Shown here: piece after piece, positions 21,326 to 32,800 of the stretch
Position numbering within the stretch: the first letter of the stretch is position 1
Layout of the letters: each line of letters begins with the position of its first letter
DNA from: Tigriopus japonicus
Lineage: Eukaryota; Arthropoda; Copepoda; Harpacticoida; Harpacticidae
Assembly: GCA_010645155.1 (NCBI GenBank)
Contig: CM021316.1
Span: 6,634,902 to 6,698,901, forward strand
Length of the DNA: 64,000 nucleotides
Reading direction: 5' to 3'
Notes under the pieces: model-generated
What the model was told of the DNA's origin: nothing
Seen by the model: only the letters and a program-made list of their open reading frames with translations
Database searches by the model: none
Made by a program: the position numbers and the translations under genes

Positions 21326-22225
21326 TTACGAAAACACTGCCGTTGAATTCTGTGCAATTTGGCGAAGCCGCGGAGTCAAGTGATACCACGCAAGGTTCAA
21401 TTTCCTGAGGGCATTTTTGGTGAGTTTCCAAGGATTCAACAAAACGACCATCTGACAACATTGGAATAGATAGTCGAGCGCAGTCCAGGGTGGATGTCCT
21501 CCATTGATGTATAGAACGTAGGTAAAACCATCTTTCCGCTTGCCCTTAATGTTATAGTAATAGGGCAGGAACCGATGAGGTTTGAATCCTCGATTTTCAT
21601 AAAAACTGATGGCCTGAGAGTTTGTAGTAAGGACGTGAAGGTACACCCCTCTGACATCAACATGATCCATTGAGGTAAAATGGGCCAAGAGGTTCTCCAA
21701 CATGTACGAGGCAATGCCATGTTTTCGATAGGCCTCACGAACCCCCAGAGACAGGATATACACAATTTGGGTTCCAAGGCCAAAATTCCGATCCAGTATC
21801 TCCGTGTCTTCTTTCGGTAACAGATAGTAGTCTTTGATTTGGGCCACCACTAACCCCACGATCTGTTTATGATAAACACACGCCACCGAATAAAACTTCG
21901 GGTTAGATGTAATCTCCGTGTACCAATGATCAGGATACTCGATTGGAAACCAATCTTTGCACAATAACTTGACCTCATCCAAGTCCTGAGGAGTCAGAAA
22001 ACGGAGTCGTAGGTCTGGACTGTTCAACAATGGCACATTTACAATACAGGATGGTGATGAGGTGGCGTAGTAGGAGGATTGTGACTGTGCCATAGCCGCC
22101 CCTAAAAGAGACTTTTGCAACCGTCTGCGTCTTTCCCCAGGATAATAATGACCGTTCTTTTGAGTCCCAAGCCAAAGTTGCCTCCGACCACCCCTATTAC
22201 TAGAGCCCGAGCTCACCGGGGACAT
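21326..22225 (-). CDS. NAA60: N-alpha-acetyltransferase 60 (NatF catalytic subunit)
   Basis: A single-exon gene of 299 residues. NAA60 transfers acetyl from acetyl-CoA to N-termini such as Met-Lys or Met-Leu of membrane proteins and sits on the cytosolic face of the Golgi. The GNAT fold covers about residues 71-240. It contains DWFPIEYPDHWYTEITSNPKF, the strand YILSLGV, the acetyl-CoA loop YRKHGIAS (R167, G170, A172) and the signature YLHVLTTNSQAISFYENRGF. Tyr156 and His197 fall where the family's catalytic Tyr and His lie. KDGFTYVLYINGGHPPWTAL is diagnostic of NAA60. The C-terminal region (about 245-299) would be the membrane-binding part. The N-terminus is some 55 residues longer than in vertebrates and basic (GERRRRLQK), so a later start at Met45 is possible. 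Confidence 0.93.
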   Translation of the reverse strand: MSPVSSGSSNRGGRRQLWLGTQKNGHYYPGERRRRLQKSLLGAAMAQSQSSYYATSSPSCIVNVPLLNSPDLRLRFLTPQDLDEVKLLCKDWFPIEYPDHWYTEITSNPKFYSVACVYHKQIVGLVVAQIKDYYLLPKEDTEILDRNFGLGTQIVYILSLGVREAYRKHGIASYMLENLLAHFTSMDHVDVRGVYLHVLTTNSQAISFYENRGFKPHRFLPYYYNIKGKRKDGFTYVLYINGGHPPWTALDYLFQCCQMVVLLNPWKLTKNALRKLNLAWYHLTPRLRQIAQNSTAVFS

Positions 22226-23258
22226 TGAGGAAATCTAGGAGCAAGATGAATTGGCAACTCAGATGTCACAAGAGAAGGTAAAGGTTGAGTTTGATTTGGC
22301 ATGGAGGGAATAATATTATTTGGGTGTTAGATGAGTGATAGCTTGGGCTGCTCAAGAAGCAAGGATGCCCGGGAATTTCAGATTCCAAGCCTCATGACGT
22401 TGGACCATGGTTCATGTGTTGAGACGCAATTTTTCATGTCCACTTCTTCAAGAGCCTCTCACTTGGCATCTTCACTCTGTACACTACAATCCATGATACT
22501 TTGGACCTTCTCTTGGCCAAGCAAGAGCCAGGGTGACTCTCATACATTCTCAAAAAGATCTGACTTACCTCCGAACCAACATTTCACTCAAACAGTGGCA
22601 ACAATCGAAGCACATTAGTGATTTAATCGCCAATAATTACTTCACAAGAGTTTAAACTTTCGTAAAACACGCTTGAAAACAGGTTTGTGTCAACTGGTTC
22701 GTTAGTTTGCTCATGAGCAAAACTCACTTCAAACCTTGTTTGTTTTCGCGAGAATCCCATTGAGACATAGTTCGACTTTAAAAGAGGCTCTCTGAGTCGT
22801 TGAACAGTGAAATGAGATAACTTGAAATCAAGTGCAAATGATATTGAAGGTCTACGGTCAAGGATTCATCCCTCAAATGGTCGCTGGAGAGTAGGTTTGG
22901 TGTTTTATGGTCTCGCATTGCGTCAAAGATACTCAATTCGTATCAGTAACATGTTCTTGCTCCTAAACTAGACAAGTGGGTGCATTTTGGCAATTAATAT
23001 TTTTTTTCAATTTGAAGGCTCCAAAGCAATTAAAGAATCATTTTAAATTATCTTTAAAACAAACCATCTTCATAAGTTGTTGGTGGGGTGCGCTGTGTCT
23101 GGTAAAGCTTCTTCTTTCTGTGGTGTTGTGCTGGCAGTGTTGAGAAAGGCTCTTCCTCCAATTGGTTCTTGACTGCTGCCAGGATTGACCTTGAAGGCTG
23201 ACTGAAGAACTGAAAGGAAAAACTTCCAATTTGTGTGTTATCATTCCCGAGATTTAAG
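22226..23258. promoter_or_regulatory. Head-to-head intergenic region of NAA60 and gamma-SNAP
   Basis: About 1 kb between two divergently transcribed genes that must hold both promoters and 5' UTRs. The frame at 22331-22618 has no family features and I treat it as chance. No TATA box in a convincing place. Confidence 0.5.
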
Positions 23259-24293
23259 ATGGAGGCCAAGAAACTGGCAGAAGGCGAAGAGCATATGCGG
23301 CTGGGAGAGAAGGCCTTGAAGACCTCTTTGACAAAATGGAGCCCGGATCTTGACACAGCGGCCGACGAATTTTCTAGAGCGGGCACTTGCTTCAAAGTTG
23401 CTAAGGCCCATGACCGAGCCCTGGATGCCTTCAGCAGATCCTGCGATTGCAATAAAAATTGTAGACAGTTGTATCAAGCTGCCAAGGCTTTGGAGACTTC
23501 GATTCTGATTTGCAAAGAAGCTAACAAAACAGATCTCATTACGAGCTTGGCTGAGAGAGGTGGATTGCTCTATCGTCAACATGGGTCGCCTGAGTCTGCT
23601 GCTCAATTGATGGAAAAGGCGGCCAAGATCCTTGAATCTAGTCGTCCACAAGAAGCCTTGGCATTGTACCAAAAGGCTGCTGACACCATTCTAAGCGAAG
23701 ATCGTCCCAAGCAAGCCGCGGATATCCTCGGCAAGGTGAGCCAGTTGCAAGCCAAAGAAAAGTTGTGGAATGACGCTGCCAACACCCTTGACCAAACCAT
23801 CAAACTCATGCAAGAGTCAGGAAGTGTGGGCGTTGCAGGAAAATATGTTTCAGCCCTGGTGCTGGTACATCTTGTGGCTGAGGATGTGGTGGCTGCCTCT
23901 AAAGCTCTTGCAGTTTGGGGAGGATACTGCGACCCTGACCAGTCTCAGGCCTTACATATGATAATAGATGGATTTGGAGAGGAGGATGGAGATATGGTCA
24001 AACAAGGCCTAAATAGTCCTGCCATGAAAAATTTGGATGTCGAATTCACCAAGATGGTAAAAGATATCAAGATTCCGGAGGGCACAGGTGGAGACCTTGA
24101 GGCTGCGGCAGCCGCATTTGGGGCTAAGAGGGCTGCGGTTATTGCAGCCGCTGAGGAAGCCAATGAGGGCACGAATGAGACAAACTTTGGAGTGGACGCC
24201 ATTCAACCAAACGAGTTGGGTAAAACAGTGGGTCAAAGGGAAGAGGAACTTAAACAAGAAGAAGATGACGAAGAAGAAGAAGGTCTTTGTTAA
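23259..24293 (+). CDS. NAPG: Gamma-soluble NSF attachment protein (gamma-SNAP)
   Basis: A single exon of 344 residues, slightly longer than the roughly 312 of vertebrate gamma-SNAP. SNAPs bridge the ATPase NSF to SNARE complexes so that cis-SNAREs are pulled apart after membrane fusion. The fold is a superhelix of TPR-like helical hairpins. Recognisable segments are AKKLAEGEEHMRLGEKALKT at the start, AADEFSRAGTCFKVAKAHDR, QLYQAAKALETSILICKE, LMEKAAKILESSRPQEAL and AADILGKVSQLQAKEKLWND. The tail is very acidic (EEELKQEEDDEEEEGLC) and longer than usual. The start is the first in-frame ATG, after the context ATTTAAG. AATAAA at 24398 follows. The gene converges on the prolyl hydroxylase gene, with 202 bases between stop codons. 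Confidence 0.94.
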   Translation: MEAKKLAEGEEHMRLGEKALKTSLTKWSPDLDTAADEFSRAGTCFKVAKAHDRALDAFSRSCDCNKNCRQLYQAAKALETSILICKEANKTDLITSLAERGGLLYRQHGSPESAAQLMEKAAKILESSRPQEALALYQKAADTILSEDRPKQAADILGKVSQLQAKEKLWNDAANTLDQTIKLMQESGSVGVAGKYVSALVLVHLVAEDVVAASKALAVWGGYCDPDQSQALHMIIDGFGEEDGDMVKQGLNSPAMKNLDVEFTKMVKDIKIPEGTGGDLEAAAAAFGAKRAAVIAAAEEANEGTNETNFGVDAIQPNELGKTVGQREEELKQEEDDEEEEGLC

Positions 24294-24397
24294 GGCTTTT
24301 ATGTTCTTCAAGTTAAAATACTTCTTGTTTAAGATTTATTTAAATCTCTTGCAAGGCCAACTTGCTTGCTTTGATTGAGATGATGATGCATTGTTAC

Positions 24398-24403
24398 AAT
24401 AAA
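24398..24403 (+). terminator. Polyadenylation signal of gamma-SNAP
   Basis: AATAAA about 105 bases after the stop codon, in the short convergent gap before the prolyl hydroxylase 3' end. Confidence 0.6.
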
Positions 24404-24495
24404 TTATATCACAATGAATGTGCAGACACAATGCTTGAGATTTTTCAATATAAATTTTCACTACAAACTCTTGTGTGAAATGTTGAAATGGCCGC

Positions 24496-26630
24496 TTATT
24501 CGAAAGGGCTCGTTGAACATGGCCGGATAAATTCTTGTCCCCGCTCATGAAGCCAGAAGTTTGATACTGAAAAGAATGGACATGATTCTTTTTCTTATTT
24601 GAGACATCATGGATGTTAATCAAACAAACATACCCCATTTTGTTCCGGCCAATACTGGGCAAGCTGCATGACGAGTCAATTCGTCACCTTCGCCATTTTT
24701 ATGGAGGTTATACCAGAACACCGCTGATCCTTTTTGAGGCCAGAGGCCAATGCCGAGTTGAGGAAACACTGTGGCCCCCCCTTGGTCCACATCAGACTCA
24801 TAAAAGAGCCAAGTTGCTATACGGTTGCCAGTGCCGAGGCTTTTGAAGGCGTGTTCTTCCTCCCTCTACATGAAGATAAATATTCCAAAATTACGGTCTA
24901 ATCTTTACTCCTACATTTAGTTCTCGACTGAATCTACTTACCCTGGCAAAATCAAAATGAGGCTCATAATGCCCACCCATACCATAATTTGAAACTTGGA
25001 GCTCTTCTGAGGTGTCCATATTCAAGCCTGTGATATCTCCAACTCGCCTATAAATGCGTTCAATATCTTTATGCTCTTCGCGTTTGAGCCAAGCAGTCTT
25101 TGAGATGCGATAGTTGGCAGTTTCCAGTTCGCCCGTCTTGTAGTTTTGAACCGTCGCCCTCTTGAACTAAAACGATAAAAAATGACTTGAACTTCTGGAG
25201 TTGGTTGCCAATTTTGAAAATTGATTGTTATGATTAGGTGCACGGGATCGGAAATAATGTACAATGGGATATTAATTACCACAGCTGCTCGCCTCAACTA
25301 AAAAAAATGTATGACTTAGGGTGCAGAAAATTGTGTCCAGTGCTGATAAGAACAGAACTTACCCTTGGCGTCGAGAGGGTTTTAATGGTATTAATTTCTT
25401 TATCACTAAGAACTTCGTGATAAATGATGATTTTTGGCTTGAGATGGACTACTTCTTCCTTGTACGGCATGTAAATGAGATAGGGATTTTCTCCAGTGGT
25501 GTATTGACAAAATAGTTTGGCTTTGTACTCCTCGGTGAGTTCATTTCCTCCTCGACAAAGTTTCTCATAGTTGGTCTTCTCGGGTGTCTTTTGGGAAAAC
25601 GAATCGGATTCCTCTGCTATGGTAATACCTTCAGGATCATCAAACTCTCCGAGGCCATCTTCCCCTGGAAATCAAAATCAATGCTGGTAACTTGTTGACT
25701 CATAGAATCTAAGGTTCACAGCTTATACCTACCTCGTTTGAACTTGGCATCATTCTCGTTCTGAAGGGTGCTCTCATAATAGACTTTATTCCCCCTGGCC
25801 CTGACGTGATCCGGTTGAACTTCAAGAAGCTTATTCGTGAGCTTCAAAGCTCGACGAATGTTCCCTTGAACGTAAGCTGAGAAGGCCAAATACTCGTAAA
25901 CATCTCCGGCATCAACGGTCTTGCTCTCCTCTTCTTCCAGTCGTTTTAGAGCCTGGTTCATCCAGAGGTTAGAATGGTAATGATCCCCAACATTATAGGA
26001 TTGTCGACCTAATTCGAAGCAATCATGAGCACTCAGTTTTGTGCCATAACTCTTCCCGTTGAGTTGACCATGGGCAAGGTCGTCCGTGTCCAGTTTATAG
26101 GTGCTTTGAAGTCTGACTAAGGCCACTGCCGCTCCATTCAGATCTTCATCCGATGGCCATTTGAACACTTCTTTCTGGGTGGTGATATTCTGGAGAAAAT
26201 CGTCCCCTGGATTGGCGCTAATCATTTCTTTGACCTCTGTCCAATCAGATGTCATCTTCTTAATAAGAAGATACGAATTCAAGGGATTGCCCACGTAGGT
26301 CTCTTTGTCCTCTTGGGCGTGAATTTGAATCTCTTCATACTCTTTGGCAATTCTGAGAGATATAAACTATCATGGTCCGGAACATTGATGTATGTGGGGT
26401 AAAATCACGACTTACTTTTTGAGTTTGTTGATTTTTTGCTCCTCTTGCTGAATATAATGCTGAAGGCCTTTAACCAACTCAGCCTCAGTGGTTAAAAGAC
26501 TTTGAAGATCTGAATTTGAAGTGAATATCCCATCATCTCCAGCCAATCCTTGAAAAGGCAGGGCAAGACAACAAACCAGAACTAATGCCCATTGACTGTT
26601 GGGCACCCAAATCTGATGCCCAGGCAACAT
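24496..26630 (-). CDS. P4HA: Prolyl 4-hydroxylase subunit alpha
   Basis: Six exons on the minus strand (26630-26416, 26352-25733, 25664-25363, 25166-24942, 24865-24634, 24566-24496) join in phase to 554 residues. The enzyme hydroxylates proline in collagen-like X-Pro-Gly chains in the ER, using Fe2+, 2-oxoglutarate and ascorbate, in a tetramer with protein disulphide isomerase. A signal peptide covers about residues 1-31. The N-terminal dimerisation domain includes VGNPLNSYLLIKKMTSDW. A TPR-type peptide-binding domain follows (CFELGRQSYNVGDHYHSNLW). The catalytic dioxygenase domain holds YGMGGHYEPHFDFAR, giving iron ligands His449 and Asp451, then His520 (TRHAACPVLAG) and Lys530, which binds 2-oxoglutarate; the spacing matches the human enzyme. 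The C-terminus is HERGQEFIRPCSTSPFE. A further 65-base intron (26664-26728) probably splits the 5' UTR. Confidence 0.94.
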
Positions 26631-26728
26631 GGTTTAGGCTCGTTAACAAAGCAATTGAGTAAACTGTAAATGAAAACAGAATCTTCATATTCATTCCCAT
26701 TCAAACAAAGATTTGTCTATTTACTCAC

Positions 26729-29366
26729 TTCAGGTTCACGGATGTCTTGGCCAAGTGACCGTGTCATGCGTCCAGCCGACAATGAACAGATTCAGATTGG
26801 TTCCCGTTGGTAGGACAGAATAGCTGAACGCTCTTCCCAGGTTATCCTCGTGACCAGTTCGACAACTTTACCAGGTGAAAGTTGATTCCACTTGAGGTTT
26901 CTCCACTAGCCCAACGATTTTCTTGTTCTTGGGTTCACTGCGTGTAGAACGTATTTCTTGATCTCCTTGCGTCTTACTTGCCCTATCTTCAACTGAGCAC
27001 TCTATGTAGAGGAGTGCTTTGCAGTGTTTCTATATGAGAGGAGGGACTGCCCAAGTCCGGTTCTATAATTGACCGTCTGAGGGCGCACACGTCGCTAGAA
27101 AAGGGATCGCCATATCATCATTTTCATCATTGCCTTCACATTCAGACAAAACGCCAAGGAGGAGTATGTTCGTATGCAGACTGGACTGTACCGAAATGCA
27201 CTGGTACCGAGGAAAAAACCTGGAATTAGTTACCTTGAAAGCTTGAACGAATCATCGCACTTCATAAACAGAGTTCAGACCGCAGCGAAAATAACTATAC
27301 ATCTATCCAACATTTTCTCCCTCTGGCGATTAGCGCACGCCAACTTAAGCCCTGACCTTCCAATCATTATAGCGTGATGTTGCATTGGCATATCAAAAAT
27401 GCATCACTCTGTTTTCAAGCCTGGGGATGTGCAAGTTTTTAGTAAAACTAACAAGAAGCCATGCTTGGATGTGAAAGCGATCGAGGCCAATGATAACCCG
27501 TTTGAACGATTATCTCCATGTAAAACGATCAAAATTACATGGCCATCGTGTAACTACGCCCATTTAGCCGCAAAACGTTTCTTTTGTTGATAGAACTTTT
27601 TTTTACAAATATGACCAAGAAATCGGTTTTACTTTTTGGTTTAACATTTGGTACGTTGATTGATGAAGGGTATATTTGAAGTAGAGTTGCGGTCGACATT
27701 ACTCTTCGACGAAATTGTTTTGGATTTTCAACCACAAACCAAATGCTACAACGTGTACAACATGTAAGCATCGTGATGTTTCATCTGAAGTTAGTCGGTG
27801 TTGTCTGCTGTAATTAGAAACAGGCGTGGAGTTTATTGGATGTCTCAAAGTGAGTTGTAGTTGACATCTTTTAGTTCTCAAATTCCCTTAGAACAAGTTA
27901 TTTTGAGTAAATCAAGAGGTAATCATCTTAAATTTCATTTGACACACCATCGGCAGTGTCAAGATGGCAGGAATCAATTGCTATTGTGCTAATCGAAAAT
28001 AAAATAAAACTGTGTCCTTCACATGTGCCTCAAAAAGCTGGAGAGAGGATGACATTGGTCCCATTGCTTATTTACAAGGGGTATCCAAACTGTCGGTAGA
28101 ATGAGCTTGTAACTCATTGACCCGTATCAAAACCTACATTTTTTTCTCTAGTTTTACCACAAGTATTGTCCAAGTATTGTTATTTGTAGTTGAGCAGACT
28201 CTTGACTTAACAAGTAATTTGATTTTGAGGCGTTTTTCGATCGTGACGTTCTTTTTTCATGCTTGCAGGGGTTGGAACAGGGTTGCCCTAGAATTAAAAT
28301 TGTATAGCATATGTTCATAAGAGAAAGATCTTCATTTTGATTTCTGAAACATAAATCCCAAAATCGCACCCGTTCTCGAGATACAAGCCCAGTCTTTTGG
28401 AGGAAGTTTGGAGATCTTTCGTAAGTGTAAATAACAAAAGGCCACGTGTTAACGCACCTAATTCAAAAAACGAGCGTGTAGCCAAATCAAGTCAGATTAA
28501 CGAGCCTCAAATACAGTGCGACAGCTGCTGTGTTTCAAATGCAGGAGCTGGGGTGAGCGAGTATATACTTGACGATCGTTAATCTGACTTGATTTTGCTA
28601 TACTCTTGTTTCTTAAATTAGGTGCCCGAACATGCGGCGTTATAAGGGCGTTGGGAAATCAAGTAATTTCATTCAAAATTATCATTACTTTCAATAAAGG
28701 CATCATATATAAATCAATCACCTATCATCAAACACCTTGTCTTAGTACAAAATGATTCGTGATGGTTCAAGTGAGATTACGTGCATCTATGCTTTGAGAA
28801 ATTAATGAACTGCACAATTTTACCCCTAAGAAAGCATCTCTACATTCATCATAACAGTATTATATTTCATTCATGGGATACGAAGTGTTTCAGAAACCAA
28901 GTTGGAGACTAGAAATATGGAGGCTTTGGTTTTTGATAAAAACCACTACAAACCAGAAAGGATCAGAAAAAGACAACTTGAATGTGGGACACCTTTAAAC
29001 TAAAATGTGGATGCAGACTTCAATATGGCAACATTTGTTATCAACAACCTAGTAATGGGATCGAAGCAATACCTGCACAACGCAAAGCATATCGGATTAT
29101 GTTCCCAAACTAATAAGAACACGAAAAATTTTGTAATACAGGATTTTAAGTCACTCCCCAATGAATCTGGGTCGTTATTATAAGAAATGATATGATTCTT
29201 TGCTCGATTGTTCCAATCTTCCTCGCATCAATCAATTCCTCTACTTCTCTACATTGGAAGAACATGACTTGCGCTTCGCAATGTGTCCAATCTGAATCAT
29301 ACGATTTTGATCCTTCCTGGATTGGCGGAACCTTTCAAACCAGCCACCAGACAGGCCCAATTCAAA
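26729..29366. other. P4HA promoter region and non-coding sequence
   Basis: The first few hundred bases (to about 27050) should contain the 5' UTR and promoter of the minus-strand hydroxylase gene. Beyond that I see only short unsupported frames and one foldback element at 28454-28625. Confidence 0.4.
28454..28625. mobile_element. Foldback MITE
   Basis: Inverted arms GCACCTAATTC...CAAATCAAGTCAGATTAACG and CGTTAATCTGACTTGATTTT...AATTAGGTGC enclose a GC-richer loop. A relative with the same ATCAAGTCAGATTAAC word lies in chitinase intron 1 (about 50055-50160). Confidence 0.65.
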
Positions 29367-29879
29367 ATGCTGCCAATCGAGTTTCGGAATGAGATCCTTG
29401 ACTGTCAACCAAAAATCCCACCAAACTACTGTACTACCAACCTTTCAGATGATGATAATAACGACGAAGAAGACGAGGACGACAATCACGCGGAAAATCT
29501 TCTCTTCAATTCGCACACTTCTGGCGGGTTTCAAAGCAAATTGAACGAGGAAACAGTCCATGTAATAACTAACGTCTCTGTACTTTTCCTTAAGATTTCG
29601 CGAAGGTCTAAGTTATCTGTCACCTTGAACGAGATGAATTGTCAACTAAGGAAGTTAGAAGTTCGCTTATTCCCAACTCTGTTCATCAAGAAAAGAGTAG
29701 AGTTCAATTGCATTCAGCAGCAGACAGGGTTGTTGCTCTGTGCTCAAATCGGGCGTTTTAAGCATATGTTTGTCCCAAATTTCCCCTCTTTTGCCATCAT
29801 TTCAATCCCCAACAGCCAAGCATTCAATGTAAACGAAATTCTCTTCAACATATTCATCACTTTTGTAAATCCGGATTAA
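29367..29879 (+). CDS. Hypothetical protein, doubtful single-exon ORF
   Basis: A frame of 170 codons from ATG, open upstream to 29283 through a GTG. The peptide begins MLPIEFRNEILDCQPKIPPN, has an acidic run (DDDNNDEEDEDDNHAE) at about residues 32-47, and a hydrophobic mixed C-terminus with two NVNEILFN/IFITFVNPD-like stretches. No family is recognised, and no signal peptide or catalytic motif is visible. It is the longest frame in an 11-kb gene-poor stretch, and the acidic run followed by an evenly structured second half is somewhat protein-like. It may be a fragment of a multi-exon gene or chance. Confidence 0.25.
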   Translation: MLPIEFRNEILDCQPKIPPNYCTTNLSDDDNNDEEDEDDNHAENLLFNSHTSGGFQSKLNEETVHVITNVSVLFLKISRRSKLSVTLNEMNCQLRKLEVRLFPTLFIKKRVEFNCIQQQTGLLLCAQIGRFKHMFVPNFPSFAIISIPNSQAFNVNEILFNIFITFVNPD

Positions 29880-32800
29880 TGAGACAAAGAAGCAAACTCA
29901 AACCTGTGCCACCTCTTGTATAACCTAGGGGGATTTTTTTCCAGACGTATTTCGTGCTGACTAGTAATTGACAAGTTTTATGAAGCAACTTCCAGTTTCG
30001 AGCGGAGAAATTTTCGACCTCAAACTCAAAGCCAGTTTTTCGACCCCTCTCTCACTGTGAATGCCCCCTTCAAAAAAGTATTCTCGAAACTAACACACAC
30101 GGAATGAATTCGAGAATGAAGTCCTCGACGACATCGTATTTTGTTCCACACATCTGTTTGTAGGTTTGCTTATTTACTTGTTTCGGGTAAAAATGACCAA
30201 AAAAATAAGCCTAAAGAACTCACTAATGACTGAAATTTCGTGAAAGGTAAAGGTCACTTCTAAATGTCGTAAAGCGACTAAAAGTTCAAAGCACTTTTAT
30301 CGTCTGACCGGGAAAAACCAGGATTTCAGGTGTTATTTGTACGCTTCAGCTGTATAGTAGACTGAGACCCTGTGCTTAACCAAGAGGGTACTGAATGATT
30401 TCTGTGTAATTCGTGAACATATTGTTCACGTCTTTTGTGAACGTTTGTCCAGACTGTTTCCTGAATGACCAGACGAGGGCTGAATTTTGTAGATTCAATT
30501 TATGTAAACCAATTTTTAGTCAATGAATTATTCTGAAATGAAAATATTTCTAAACGGTAATTTCAAGAATGATGACTTAAAGCTTTTCTGGTACCCATGG
30601 CTCATTAAGCAAATCAAATCAAGAGGCAGAAAAGTTTCGAAAAGAATATGCTTTCTAATAACATACTTTGTCGTTAATGCTCTCAAAGTTCTTGAAGCAA
30701 AAAATTCAAATGCAAATTTTTAAGAATTCCGATGAAAAGTTTAAATTTAATTTGAATTGTTTATACGTATATGTCAGATGAATTGCTTCACGTCTTCCCT
30801 TCAAATGGAGTGATTTGTTAAATAGTTATGCCAGGGATTTAATTTTTAATATACTAGTAGTCCAATGATTAGGTCAAACATTATTCAGGGGTTCCTGGTT
30901 AAGTGTAGAGCTGGCTGAAGATGATTGATTAATCACTTATTTGACGAACTTTCTTACCTTTTTATTTAATTCTTATGATAACTTGGAGCAAAAACAATCA
31001 TATGATTCTTAATAGGGAGATTCTAACGGTTCTTCAACGAAGTCAGTACTAAACGACCGTGATGACAACTCAAGTTTGAAATGGTGTTGCTTTGGTGGGA
31101 CGACTTGACTTGATCACCATTTAACTTTAAATTTACCAGTATCACATGTGCTACAAGAAAGAGACTTACATTTCTGAAAAGCTAAGGCGGTAAACTATTC
31201 GATGGTGAACGTTTTATTGACCTCCAACCACTGGTTGATGAGCTAGATCAAACCAATGACCCGAGTTTCTAAGAGTGAGGAAAATTTATCGCATTTTTCT
31301 CAACGATGGAAAGGTTGATGAGTTGAGAAAATAATATGAAAGGTCTCTTTGTTCTTGATTGGGTTCAAGTTCGTTTATTTTTTAGCTCAGGAGGGCCATT
31401 GTTGTATCAACGAGTCAAGAAAATGGTCCTTCGACCGGCAGATCGAGTTTGCACGGATGGAGATCAGGGACACCAGTTTGTCTTATTTGAAAAGCGTAAA
31501 CGCAATGAAATGCGTTTGCTTTGTTTGCTCCAAAAGATAACATCAAATTTGAAGTTTAGAGTAGTGCCTAGTGATTAGCTAGTACATGGAAGCATGTCAA
31601 TGATAAGCAAAAATGGAGCAAAGCCACCTATTGATGAAAAGGAATTGATTGACTCCATGGCGCAAAGGTAGTGACACCGTGCTTGTTATGTGGAAGCACT
31701 TTTGACATCTCGTTGGTCTGGGCACATTTTTGCCTATGAACCTCAATAACTTTGACTTTAACGATGCTATTGTCAGAGGTTATAGGTAAAGTTAATCAGC
31801 GGAAGGTATTTAATATTTTGACGTCACATTAACTCTGGTCCTTCAGAAGCGAATAATGAAACAAAAAACGCCAAACCAGGAACACATGGTTACTTATAAT
31901 ATGTTCTGAACTCGCCGAATGTATTACATCAGTCAACATTTGCAATGGTGAGAACCAAACACCTAAATTATTCGGATCTTCCTTTAAAAGTTCAAACTTA
32001 GTCTAGCTTTGAACTCAAATTTCAAAGCTTGAAATTGCCGGCAGTGTCTTGTCAGAAAAACATAAGTTTTGTGCAAATGTATGGCTTGTCACGTTATATG
32101 AGTCATTAAGCACCTTCCTCGTCTTGTTTCATCAAAATATGCAATATAATGCGCAGACTGCTTATCTCAGAATTGACTTTGAACACTAAAAAAAGCGTCA
32201 ACAATGGGCAGGAGCAACATTAAAAAGAAAGTGACCACCTTCCTAGTGGTACCGTGATTCTTCCTGTCAATGATTTATAGCTGTCCTTTGAATCAATTTT
32301 CAAATGCCGTCAAGTCCGAGTTTTTTCAGTGTTTATATCAATTCCTGTTTCATCAAAGTGCCACGAGATGTCATCCAAGTCACGAAAAAAATATGTAAAC
32401 ATTCAGTCTAAGCTATGGTATGATATAGAAATACTAAAAGGCAGAGATTGGCATTCAAATCTATGATTGCCCGACCCAGCACGGACTGTCTGTGACGTCA
32501 TTCATCATGCGGGAAGCTGAAGTTCATGATTAAAGGAACTTTTTCTTCTACGAAACACATCTACACTATTTCGCTCATTTGATAGGGCAGTTTGGTTATG
32601 GAAAATCCTCAAATCTGCTGGAAATGTGTCTAAGGTTTTTACCTGATATGAAAAAAGTGAATTTCAATTAGTGTGGAGTTTACACAAGGGCCAATTAATG
32701 TCACATGATCGGGTGATTGACAACAAAATCTTAATGATGTGGAATCTCGGCTTGCGCAAGTTTTTTTTACGGGAGGTTGCAAGGTAGGGTTACCGCTTGG

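Noticed and set aside
22331..22618. 95-codon frame between NAA60 and gamma-SNAP
   Set aside because: Composition and lack of motifs suggest chance; it lies in the shared promoter region.
24634..24865. Suspected frameshift in prolyl hydroxylase exon 5
   Set aside because: Careful re-reading gives GTGTTTCCT, so the frame continues VFPQLG and the exon length fits the phases on both sides.
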